The notes below the pieces were generated by a model. That model searched no databases. It was not told the DNA's origin and saw nothing but the letters and a program-made list of their open reading frames with translations. The translations under genes and the position numbers were made by a program. This document shows positions 1 to 6,236 of a DNA stretch of 9,716 nucleotides, piece after piece. Within the stretch, counting starts at the first letter, position 1. Each line of letters opens with the position of its first letter. The stretch comes from an uncultured Thalassolituus sp. (lineage in GTDB: Bacteria; Pseudomonadota; Gammaproteobacteria; Pseudomonadales; Oceanobacteraceae), in contig CAJXIT010000116.1 in the NCBI GenBank assembly GCA_913054055.1, positions 1 to 9,716 of the forward strand. Direction: 5' to 3'.

Positions 1-130
1 TATTTCGATGAGCGTTCAAAACATGCAGCAAGATTAATTCACAATCTAATTCAGGTGTATCTGATTGCTTTAATTCATTAGCTCCCATGGTGAGTGCATG
101 CTTGATGGTTAATAAATTAAGTATGGGCAT
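1..130 (-). CDS. prmC: Release factor glutamine methyltransferase PrmC (HemK), N-terminal part, runs off left edge
   Basis: PrmC methylates the glutamine of the GGQ motif in release factors RF1 and RF2, using S-adenosylmethionine. Reading the minus strand from the ATG at 130-128 gives 43 residues with no stop before the window edge. They begin MPILNLLTIKHALTM and end ELILLHVLNAHRN. The pattern L..S.TPELDCELILLHVL matches the N-terminal helical substrate-binding domain of the family (S-PR-DAE-LL-HVL in E. coli and Pseudomonas, from memory). An in-frame stop at 136-134 excludes a longer start. A second ATG at 88-86 is possible but would remove a conserved-looking first helix. No good Shine-Dalgarno is visible. 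The methyltransferase domain and its NPPY motif lie outside the window. prfA, encoding its substrate, is the next gene upstream, as in many gammaproteobacteria. Family call is good but rests on a short stretch. Confidence 0.82.
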   Translation of the reverse strand, partial: MPILNLLTIKHALTMGANELKQSDTPELDCELILLHVLNAHRN

Positions 131-348
131 GGTTTATTATGAACGCTTTGTTTGTCTAACTGATGTTTTTACATGTCTAAATCAAATCGAAGCACTGCCA
201 CATCATGTGTGCTAGTAAAAATTCGAGATGACTGATAGTGTTTCGCGTGCAAGCACGCCCCCTACATTAAATAGTAGTAACAGTTAGATATTACTGATAC
301 TAAAAAAACCTGTACGAGTTTGCTGGCAAGCGATAAAAGCTGAAAGCT
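131..348. other. prfA-prmC intergenic gap, no gene seen
   Basis: These 218 nt separate the prfA stop from the prmC start; in many relatives the two genes nearly touch. I see no open frame worth calling. The region is AT-rich and holds an imperfect inverted repeat at 191-213 (AGCA/TGCT and CACA/TGTG arms with a bulge), a compact one at 245-258 (GCGTGC-AA-GCACGC) and a seven-T run on the minus strand at 308-302. No GC-rich stem sits directly before the T-run, so an intrinsic terminator after prfA is not supported. A separate prmC promoter may lie here, but I found no clear -35/-10 pair. Confidence 0.6.
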
Positions 349-1437
349 CTATTCGTCACCACCCATAGATGATAATAGTTCAGCTTGATGCTCTTGAATC
401 AAAGGCTGTACAACCATGTCCATATCGCCTTCCATAAGCTCGTTTAACTTATAAAGCGTTAAGTTGATGCGATGGTCACTCATGCGACCTTGTGGATAGT
501 TATAAGTACGAATACGTTCAGAGCGATCACCAGAACCCACCAAGCTTTTACGTTCAGCCGCTTGTTCCGCTGCGGCTTTTTGAGCAATGGCATCGTTTAA
601 GCGCGTCGCCAGAATACTCATGGCACGTGCACGGTTTTTATGCTGCGAACGCTCATCCTGACACTCCACCACAAATCCAGTTGGAATGTGAGTGATACGA
701 ATGGCGGAATCCGTTTTGTTAACGTGCTGACCACCCGCACCACTGGCGCGGAAGGTGTCCACTTTTAAATCGGCTTTGTTAATATCGATATCGGCTTCGT
801 CTTCCACTTCTGGCATAACGGCAACGGTACACGCTGAAGTATGCACACGACCTTGGCTTTCTGTGGCCGGTACACGCTGTACTCGGTGAGCACCAGACTC
901 AAACTTTAGCTGACTGTAAACCGCATCTCCCGCTATGCGCACAATGATCTCTTTATAACCGCCGTGCTCCCCTTCGTTTGAGTTCATCACTTCAAACTTC
1001 CAACCCCGCTTTTCGGAGTATCGGGTATACATGCGGAATAAATCACCGGAGAAAATAGCCGCTTCGTCACCACCTGTTCCGGCACGAATTTCCACAATCA
1101 CGTTTTTACCGTCATTAGGATCTTTTGGCAGCAATAAAATTTGAAGCTCGCCTTCAAGGCGTTCTATTTCCGCTTTTGCAGATTTGTATTCTTCTTGACC
1201 CATTTCACGCATTTCTGGGTCTTCGTCTTGTACAAGGATTTTGGCTTCTTCAAAGTTATCTTCAGCATCTCTATAAGATGAGAACGTTTTAACAATGTCT
1301 TCGATTTCTGCGTATTCCATGGACAGTGCACGAAATTTATTTTGATCACCAATCACTTCTGGAGAGGATAATAAATGGCCAATCTCTTCGTAGCGCTCGC
1401 CCAGCGTTTCTAATTTTAATTTAACAGAATCTTTCAT
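349..1437 (-). CDS. prfA: Peptide chain release factor 1 (RF1)
   Basis: RF1 recognises UAA and UAG in the ribosomal A site and triggers hydrolysis of peptidyl-tRNA. Counting from the ATG at 1437, the protein has 362 residues (E. coli RF1 has 360). The anticodon-like tripeptide PAT is at about 190-192 within RVPATESQGRVHTS. The catalytic GGQ is at 235-237 within FRASGAGGQHVNKT; its glutamine is the PrmC target. The PAT tripeptide marks RF1 rather than RF2 (SPF). The N-terminal helical domain, about residues 1-100, is complete. A GTG at 1443 would add two residues, but the ATG gives the usual MK start. Neither start has a clear Shine-Dalgarno. The gene lies 94 nt downstream of hemA on the same strand and is probably co-transcribed with it, as in E. 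coli hemA-prfA-prmC. Confidence 0.97.
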   Translation of the reverse strand: MKDSVKLKLETLGERYEEIGHLLSSPEVIGDQNKFRALSMEYAEIEDIVKTFSSYRDAEDNFEEAKILVQDEDPEMREMGQEEYKSAKAEIERLEGELQILLLPKDPNDGKNVIVEIRAGTGGDEAAIFSGDLFRMYTRYSEKRGWKFEVMNSNEGEHGGYKEIIVRIAGDAVYSQLKFESGAHRVQRVPATESQGRVHTSACTVAVMPEVEDEADIDINKADLKVDTFRASGAGGQHVNKTDSAIRITHIPTGFVVECQDERSQHKNRARAMSILATRLNDAIAQKAAAEQAAERKSLVGSGDRSERIRTYNYPQGRMSDHRINLTLYKLNELMEGDMDMVVQPLIQEHQAELLSSMGGDE

Positions 1438-1531
1438 GGTCACTTATATCTTTAAATCGAATTTTAAATTTGATTGGGCGATTTATTGTCTGGTTGGCTG
1501 TTGCCACTGTCCAAACTTACCCGCAGCTATA

Positions 1532-2797
1532 TTAATCTAGGTCGGTATCAGAAAGCTGATAAAGCTCCTGCACCCACTCCATCACTTCTTTTCGCCCTTC
1601 TGAGCTGGCATCGCGCATTTGTACCGTGGGCTGATGAATCAATTTATTGGTTAATAAATTGGCCATGGTATTCAATACTTTTTCCGGTGACTCGCCTTTT
1701 TGCAATCGCTTAAACGCTTTTTCTAATTCTTGATCACGAATATCTTCTGCGTGATTTCTGAAGGCTTTTAGGGTGGTCACTGCATCCAAGGTGCGCAATT
1801 GACGCATGAAGTCGGCACTGCCCGCTTCAATAATTTCCACTGCATCTTTGGCCGCGTCTTCACGCTGGCGCACATTTTCTTCAATGATGTCTTTTAAGTC
1901 ATCCACCGTATACAGGTAGATATCATTAATCTCTTCCACTTCCGCTTCAATGTCTCTCGGAACGGCAATGTCTACCATGAACATAGGCGCATGCTTGCGC
2001 TTTTTCATAGCGCGCTCCACCGTACCTTTACCTAAAATAGGCAGTGGGCTGGCCGTTGACGCAATCACAATGTCAGCTTTATGCAGTTCATCAGGAATAT
2101 CTGACAGCAAAATGGCTTTTGCCCCAAACTGATCGGCCAATGCTTCGGCACGAGCTAACGTGCGGTTAGCAACGGTAATATCTTTTACCCCAGCATCAAC
2201 AAGGTGTTTGGCCACCAAGTCGATGGTTTCACCAGCACCAATTAACAATGCCTTACTAGACGATAAATCAGCAAAAATACGCTGGGCTAAATTCACCGCG
2301 GCATAAGCTACGGAAACGGGGTTCTGTCCGATGGCGGTATCGGTTCGCACTTGTTTCGCCACAGTAAAGGTTTGGCGAAATAAGCGATCTAATTCAGGCC
2401 CAATGGTGCCGGCCTCTTGCGCCACTGCATAGGCGCTTTTCATTTGGCCTAATATTTGAGGCTCGCCCAGTATCAAACTGTCCAATCCACTGGCCACACT
2501 CATGATATGCTGAACCGCGTCTTCGCCCACGTGGGCGTAATGGCAGGCTTCTAATTCTTCTAATGACACCCCATGCACTTGATTCATCCATTGAAGCAAT
2601 AAACTGGCATTGTCGTGGTCAGCTGTGAAATACAACTCGGTGCGGTTACAGGTGGATAAAATGGCAATTTCCTGCACCCCATGAGAGGCATTGGCCTCAC
2701 GCAGTTGCGCAGGCAGATGATCAGGGGCAAATGCAACCTTCTCCCGTACCGCAACAGGCGCTGTTTTATGGTTAATACCTAGGGTTAATAACGTCAT
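1532..2797 (-). CDS. hemA: Glutamyl-tRNA reductase
   Basis: HemA reduces glutamyl-tRNA(Glu) with NADPH to glutamate-1-semialdehyde, the committed step of the C5 route to tetrapyrroles in the cytosol. The protein has 421 residues, the normal length (E. coli 418). The N-terminal signature LGINHKTAPV is at 6-15. The catalytic cysteine is C50 in STCNRTE. The conserved SGLDSLILGEPQILGQ block is at about 103-118. The NADPH-binding Rossmann glycine motif LLIGAGE is at 184-190, and a helical dimerisation domain follows from about 320. The start is supported by the family-typical MTLLTLGIN; the Shine-Dalgarno is weak (AATAAG). It is transcribed away from the TPR-protein gene across 162 nt, with a TATAAT box about 70 nt upstream, and leads into prfA. 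Nothing is missing or odd in the protein. Confidence 0.97.
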   Translation of the reverse strand: MTLLTLGINHKTAPVAVREKVAFAPDHLPAQLREANASHGVQEIAILSTCNRTELYFTADHDNASLLLQWMNQVHGVSLEELEACHYAHVGEDAVQHIMSVASGLDSLILGEPQILGQMKSAYAVAQEAGTIGPELDRLFRQTFTVAKQVRTDTAIGQNPVSVAYAAVNLAQRIFADLSSSKALLIGAGETIDLVAKHLVDAGVKDITVANRTLARAEALADQFGAKAILLSDIPDELHKADIVIASTASPLPILGKGTVERAMKKRKHAPMFMVDIAVPRDIEAEVEEINDIYLYTVDDLKDIIEENVRQREDAAKDAVEIIEAGSADFMRQLRTLDAVTTLKAFRNHAEDIRDQELEKAFKRLQKGESPEKVLNTMANLLTNKLIHQPTVQMRDASSEGRKEVMEWVQELYQLSDTDLD

Positions 2798-2868
2798 GAA
2801 CTACTTATTGTCTATTAATCGTCCGCTTTATCAGGGGCAATTATTTCAGCTTTCATCAAAAGGGCCGT

Positions 2869-2874
2869 ATTATA
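2869..2874 (-). promoter_or_regulatory. Candidate -10 box of the hemA promoter
   Basis: The minus strand reads a perfect sigma-70 -10 hexamer, TATAAT, here. Initiation would fall near 2862 and give a leader of about 65 nt before the hemA ATG at 2797. At 17-bp spacing the -35 position (2897-2892) reads CACTAT, a poor match, so activity may depend on an activator or on contacts around the -10. The hexamer and its place are seen; promoter function is inferred. Confidence 0.42.
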
Positions 2875-2884
2875 TCCATAAATA

Positions 2885-2897
2885 CACTAAAATAGTG
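2885..2897. repeat. 13-bp perfect palindrome CACTA-AAA-TAGTG in the divergent intergenic region
   Basis: A perfect inverted repeat with 5-bp arms and a 3-bp spacer lies between the diverging hemA and TPR-protein genes. Its right arm covers the position expected for the -35 element of the hemA promoter candidate. It could be an operator. It is short, and chance occurrence in AT-rich DNA is possible. I do not recognise it as the site of a known regulator. Confidence 0.3.
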
Positions 2898-2920
2898 GCC
2901 TAGCTTGCAAAACTTATCAT

Positions 2921-2967
2921 AAGGACCAATTATGGACGTTGTGCACATAGGGTTAATGTATGTTTAA
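2921..2967 (+). promoter_or_regulatory. Shine-Dalgarno and 11-codon leader ORF overlapping the TPR-protein start
   Basis: AAGGA at 2921-2925 stands 6 nt before an ATG at 2932, an ideal arrangement. The reading frame encodes MDVVHIGLMYV and stops with TAA at 2965-2967. This stop lies past the start codon of the downstream gene (ATG 2960), so the two frames overlap by 8 nt. The downstream gene also has its own AGGG at 2949-2952, 7 nt before its ATG. The layout would allow translational coupling or ribosome occlusion. Whether the peptide is made is unknown, and the ORF could be coincidental. Confidence 0.28.
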
Positions 2968-4642
2968 ACGGTTTTCCATCGGGTTTCTTGCCATTCTTCT
3001 GACTATCCAAAATAGTTACGGACTCAGTCCAGAGGAAGATGCCCAGCAATCATCAGAGTATAGCGTGAATACGTTTTATGCCCTGCTTGTGGCTGAAATG
3101 GCGGGCCAACGCCAACTTTTCGATCTAGCACTTGGCAACTACTTATTAGAAGCTCACCGCACACAAGACCCTGCCGTGACCGCTCGCGCCACTCAAATCG
3201 CCCAATACATTGGTGCAGATCAGGCCGCCTTAGATGCGGCTACTTTATGGGTGAAACTGGACCAGGAAAATCCAGAAGGACAAATCGCCTTAAGCCAAGA
3301 ATTGGTGAAAGCCGCCCGCTTTAGTGAATCGGTTATTCACCTGCAAAAAGCCTTAGATAATAAACCCAATGTGAACATCAGCTTTATTAGCTTGCAAGGC
3401 AGTTCAATGACCGAAGGCTCTCGAGAGCTATGGTTAGAGAGCCTAACGCCACTGACCCAGCACTACAGCAAAAATCAGGCTTTGTTGTTTAATGTGGCCA
3501 GCCTTCATCAACAGCAAGCCAATTATGAGACAGCCTTAAGCATTACTAAGCAGCTATTAACACTGAATAAAAAATACTACCCAGCCTGGGGATTAAAGTC
3601 TCGCTTACAATCCTCAATGGGCAACCATACCGAAGCCTTAACGACCATTAATCAGGCGCTAGAACACTTTAAACAAGATAAAGCCTTTACCCTATTAAAA
3701 GCCCGATTATTAATCAAAAACAAAAACATCCCATTGGCCCGCGACGCCTTCCAAGAAATCGCTGACACCTACCCATTAGATGCTCAGGTATTACTGCCGC
3801 TTGCACTTACACACTTAGAACTGAGCGAGCACGATGAAGCCAAAGCCGCCCTGCAAAAACTGCTGAACTTACACCAAATGGAAAACGAGGCGCACTATTA
3901 TCTGGGACGCATTGCTCAGCACCGCAAAGAATACGAACAAGCATTGCAGCACTATCAAGCGATGATTGCTGGCCGAGAATTTTTAGCGGCCCAAAATGGC
4001 ATCGTTCAAATTTACCTAGCCCAAGATAAAATCGAGCCAGCTTTAACCCATATTCGTAAAATGCGCATAGAAGACAGCAAACACAAACAAGCCTACTTTT
4101 TAATGGAAGTGGACCTACTCAATCGCACCCACCAATACGAAGCATCACTAGAGGTACTTAACGATGCCTTAAAAGCCTATGCTGACAACACGGATTTACG
4201 CTACAGCCGCGCCATGGTGTCTGAAAAACTGGGCAATATTGACCAACTTGAAGAAGACCTCGGCTACATCATTGAAAAAAACCCAAAGAATGCCACCGCG
4301 CTGAACGCTTTGGGTTACACACTGGCCGATCACACGCGTCGCCTTGATGAAGCGTTAGACCTTATTCAGCAAGCTCGAGCACTATCCCCAACCGACCCGG
4401 CCATCATTGATAGCTTGGGTTGGGTGTATTACCGCATGGGTAAAATTGATGAATCTCTAAAGTTATTAGAAGAAGCCTATAAGGTATTCCCTGACCCAGA
4501 AGTGGCTGCCCATTTAGGTGAAGTGCTTTGGCAAATGGGCGAGCACGATAAAGCAAGAGACATATGGCAAGAAGGCTTGCAAAAGCAACCTGCCAGCCAA
4601 ATCATTAAAGACACCTTGGATCGATTACAAGTCCAATTATAA
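2960..4642 (+). CDS. Exported tetratricopeptide-repeat protein, LbcA-like by synteny
   Basis: The 560-residue product starts with a Sec-type signal sequence (MFKR, then a hydrophobic core at about 5-16, possible cleavage near SYG at 19-21). Residues of about 35-135 form a helical region. About eleven consecutive 34-residue TPR units follow from about 173 to 550; the clearest (about 450-520) carry motifs such as LNALGYTLAD and IDSLGWVYYRMGKIDESLKLL. An in-frame TAA at 2954-2956 fixes the start at 2960. The position between hemA and lolB matches P. aeruginosa PA4667 (LbcA), an outer-membrane lipoprotein that binds the periplasmic protease CtpA and directs it to peptidoglycan hydrolases. This protein has no cysteine at all, so no lipobox, and cannot be lipid-anchored. 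A periplasmic scaffold role is inferred; CtpA binding is unproven. lolB follows after 2 nt, suggesting co-translation. Confidence 0.88.
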   Translation: MFKRFSIGFLAILLTIQNSYGLSPEEDAQQSSEYSVNTFYALLVAEMAGQRQLFDLALGNYLLEAHRTQDPAVTARATQIAQYIGADQAALDAATLWVKLDQENPEGQIALSQELVKAARFSESVIHLQKALDNKPNVNISFISLQGSSMTEGSRELWLESLTPLTQHYSKNQALLFNVASLHQQQANYETALSITKQLLTLNKKYYPAWGLKSRLQSSMGNHTEALTTINQALEHFKQDKAFTLLKARLLIKNKNIPLARDAFQEIADTYPLDAQVLLPLALTHLELSEHDEAKAALQKLLNLHQMENEAHYYLGRIAQHRKEYEQALQHYQAMIAGREFLAAQNGIVQIYLAQDKIEPALTHIRKMRIEDSKHKQAYFLMEVDLLNRTHQYEASLEVLNDALKAYADNTDLRYSRAMVSEKLGNIDQLEEDLGYIIEKNPKNATALNALGYTLADHTRRLDEALDLIQQARALSPTDPAIIDSLGWVYYRMGKIDESLKLLEEAYKVFPDPEVAAHLGEVLWQMGEHDKARDIWQEGLQKQPASQIIKDTLDRLQVQL

Positions 4643-4644
4643 AT

Positions 4645-5214
4645 ATGCTTAAACATCCCATGACTTTTTTAAAAAAAGCGGCCTTATTCTGCATGGCCGC
4701 TAGCGTACTCCTGCTTCAAGGCTGCTCATCGCTGCCGCAGCCCAGCAACCCACTAAGCAATTGGGGGGTGAGCGGAAAAATTGGCATCACCACCCCCAAA
4801 GAATCCGTGGCCGGTTTTATTGAATGGCAACAGCTAGAAAATAACTTTGACGTGTATGTGAGCGGCCCTTTATCCGTTGGTAGCACGCGCATTAAAGGCA
4901 ATGCCGAACGCATCAGCATCACCCAAAATGGCAAAACCATTTCAGGCCTGAACCCGCAAAAGCTGATATATGAACAATTAGGCTGGTTTTTCCCCGTACA
5001 AAATTTGCCATTTTGGCTGAAAGGCCAAGCTGCGCCCTATAGTGCTGCCAGCAAAACAGAAGAAGACGGCCGCCTAATGCAAATCAAACAAGACAAATGG
5101 CTTGTGGCCTACCCAAGGTACAACGAGTATTATGATCAACCATCCAAAATCAAAATCAGCCAAGGGCAATGGAAGTTTTTAATTGTGATTAAAAACTGGA
5201 CTTTCGACTCTTGA
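4645..5214 (+). CDS. lolB: Outer-membrane lipoprotein insertion protein LolB
   Basis: LolB receives lipoproteins from the periplasmic carrier LolA and inserts them into the inner leaflet of the outer membrane; it is itself a lipoprotein. The 189-residue product has a signal peptide with lipobox LQGC, giving acylated C27. Serine at +2 fits outer-membrane sorting. Family features follow: NWGVSGKIGI at 39-48, a GFIEW strand at 57-61, a GPL loop at 74-76, the block GWFFPVQNLPFWLKG at 113-127, and a closing beta strand FLIVIKNW. The mature part (163 residues) is somewhat shorter than in E. coli (186). The gene begins 2 nt after the TPR-protein stop with no clear Shine-Dalgarno, so it probably relies on coupled reinitiation; ATG at 4660 is a less likely start. 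ispE follows within 31 nt or less. The identification is firm from lipobox, motifs and synteny. Confidence 0.94.
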   Translation: MLKHPMTFLKKAALFCMAASVLLLQGCSSLPQPSNPLSNWGVSGKIGITTPKESVAGFIEWQQLENNFDVYVSGPLSVGSTRIKGNAERISITQNGKTISGLNPQKLIYEQLGWFFPVQNLPFWLKGQAAPYSAASKTEEDGRLMQIKQDKWLVAYPRYNEYYDQPSKIKISQGQWKFLIVIKNWTFDS

Positions 5215-5245
5215 ATTGCGTAATACCGATACTCATAAGTTATTC

Positions 5246-6103
5246 ATGACACAGCCTGTAGATACCACCTTAATCTTACCCAGCCCTGCCAAGCTGAACT
5301 TATTCCTACATATCACTGGGCAACGCGATAATGGCTACCACGAACTGCAAACCATTTTTCAGTTTATCGATTATTGCGACACTTTAAGCTTTAGCCCTAA
5401 TGAGTCGGGTAAAATCGAAATCCGCCCTGAGATCCCAGGGGTGCCACTGACCGATAACCTTATCTATAAAGCCGCCAAACTGATTCAAGATAAGACAGGG
5501 TGCGAACAAGGTGCATACATTCAGTTAAATAAGATTTTACCCATGGGCGGTGGCCTTGGGGGTGGCAGCTCAAACGCAGCCACTGCTTTACTGGGTTTGA
5601 ATCATTTATGGGGCACTCAATTAAGCATTCATGAATTAGCTGAACTAGGATTAACCTTAGGTGCCGATGTTCCTGTGTTTGTCCGTGGCGAAGCCGCTTG
5701 GGCCGAAGGGGTCGGTGAAAAGTTAACACCTATGCTGGATTTAGATGAGAACTGGTTTGTGGTGGTGGTTCCTGATTGTCATGTGAACACCGGGCAAATT
5801 TTTTGCCATAAAGATTTGACAAGGGACACACCAACGTGCAGAATTAGCGCCGCTCTTCGGGGCGAGGGTCAAAATGACTGTGAAAACGTGGTCACTAAGC
5901 TGCATCAAGAAGTTTGTAACTCATTGAATTTGCTTAGAAAATTTGGCTCTGCTAGAATGACTGGCACTGGTGCTTGCTGCTTCTTAGAGGTAAACTCTGA
6001 AAGCGAAGCAAACAAGATTTTAAACCAGCTACCTGCTGATACTTCAGCATTTAAAGCAAAGGGTTTAAACATCTCACCATTGCAGAAAGCTGTAAATAGC
6101 TAG
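5246..6103 (+). CDS. ispE: 4-diphosphocytidyl-2-C-methyl-D-erythritol kinase IspE
   Basis: IspE phosphorylates the 2-hydroxyl of CDP-methylerythritol with ATP in the MEP pathway to isoprenoid precursors. From ATG 5246 the product has 285 residues (E. coli 283). The GHMP-kinase features are complete: PSPAKLNLFLHITGQR with catalytic K16, the glycine-rich ATP loop PMGGGLGGGSSNAAT at 99-113, GADVPVF with catalytic D141, and the C-terminal MTGTGACCF at 238-246. A TTG at 5216, one base after the lolB stop, could add ten residues, but these are not part of the family N-terminus and TTG is a rare start, so I prefer the ATG. Neither start has a strong Shine-Dalgarno. The neighbours lolB and tRNA-Gln, 8 nt downstream, are those usual in Pseudomonas-like genomes. 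Confidence 0.95.
   Translation: MTQPVDTTLILPSPAKLNLFLHITGQRDNGYHELQTIFQFIDYCDTLSFSPNESGKIEIRPEIPGVPLTDNLIYKAAKLIQDKTGCEQGAYIQLNKILPMGGGLGGGSSNAATALLGLNHLWGTQLSIHELAELGLTLGADVPVFVRGEAAWAEGVGEKLTPMLDLDENWFVVVVPDCHVNTGQIFCHKDLTRDTPTCRISAALRGEGQNDCENVVTKLHQEVCNSLNLLRKFGSARMTGTGACCFLEVNSESEANKILNQLPADTSAFKAKGLNISPLQKAVNS
5930..5958 (+). promoter_or_regulatory. Candidate extended -10 promoter inside ispE, for tRNA-Gln and prs
   Basis: TTGCTT at 5930-5935 and TAGAAT at 5953-5958 are separated by 17 bp, and TGC directly precedes the -10, giving an extended -10 element. The -35 matches consensus at only 3 of 6 positions, the -10 at 5 of 6. Initiation near 5965 would place the start about 150 nt upstream of the tRNA. 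It lies within coding sequence, so selection on the protein may explain part of the match. Promoter function is inferred. Confidence 0.3.
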
Positions 6104-6111
6104 TCTATTAC

Positions 6112-6186
6112 AGGGGTGTAGCCAAGCGGTAAGGCAACGGGTTTTGATCCCGTCATGCGTAGGTTCGAATCCTGCCACCCCTGCCA
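6112..6186 (+). tRNA. tRNA-Gln (anticodon UUG)
   Basis: The 75-nt gene folds as a standard cloverleaf. The acceptor stem AGGGGTG/CACCCCT pairs fully (6112-6118 with 6176-6182), followed by discriminator G6183 and an encoded CCA at 6184-6186. The D-arm contains AGCGGTAAGG. The anticodon stem ACGGG/CCCGT encloses the loop TTTTGAT with anticodon TTG at 6144-6146, reading CAA and, by wobble, CAG. The T-arm carries GGTTCGAATCC. It lies 8 nt after ispE and 50 nt before prs with no terminator between, so it is probably released from a longer transcript or driven by a promoter within ispE. The tRNA-Gln placement between ispE and prs is common in this part of the gammaproteobacteria. Confidence 0.98.
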
Positions 6187-6223
6187 TCTATTCCAAATCC
6201 ATCATTGAAATGTAATTAGCACC

Positions 6224-6228
6224 AGGGG
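6224..6228 (+). promoter_or_regulatory. Ribosome binding site deciding the GTG start of prs
   Basis: AGGGG lies 8 nt before GTG 6237 and supports this codon as the start. The next candidate, ATG 6249, would leave a 19-nt gap to the site and remove four residues. Confidence 0.7.
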
Positions 6229-6236
6229 TATCCGAC

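Noticed and set aside
1..81. Plus-strand open frame from the edge, 26 codons ending with TAG at 79-81
   Set aside because: It could be the tail of an upstream gene, but the minus strand of the same bases gives a clear PrmC N-terminus. The plus frame resembles nothing I know.
301..348. Possible terminator after prfA: small AGCT-TTC-AGCT hairpin just past the stop, then a T7 run on the minus strand
   Set aside because: The hairpin stem is short with only a four-T tail, and the T7 run has no stable GC-rich stem directly before it. Not strong enough to list.
492..695. Plus-strand open frame antisense to prfA
   Set aside because: It lies opposite the conserved GGQ region of prfA and has no recognisable protein features. 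It is a shadow of the real gene.
1454..1484. AAATCG...CGATTT inverted repeat between hemA and prfA
   Set aside because: A 6-bp AT-rich repeat with a 19-nt spacer and no T-tract. Chance is likely, and co-transcription of hemA and prfA is expected.
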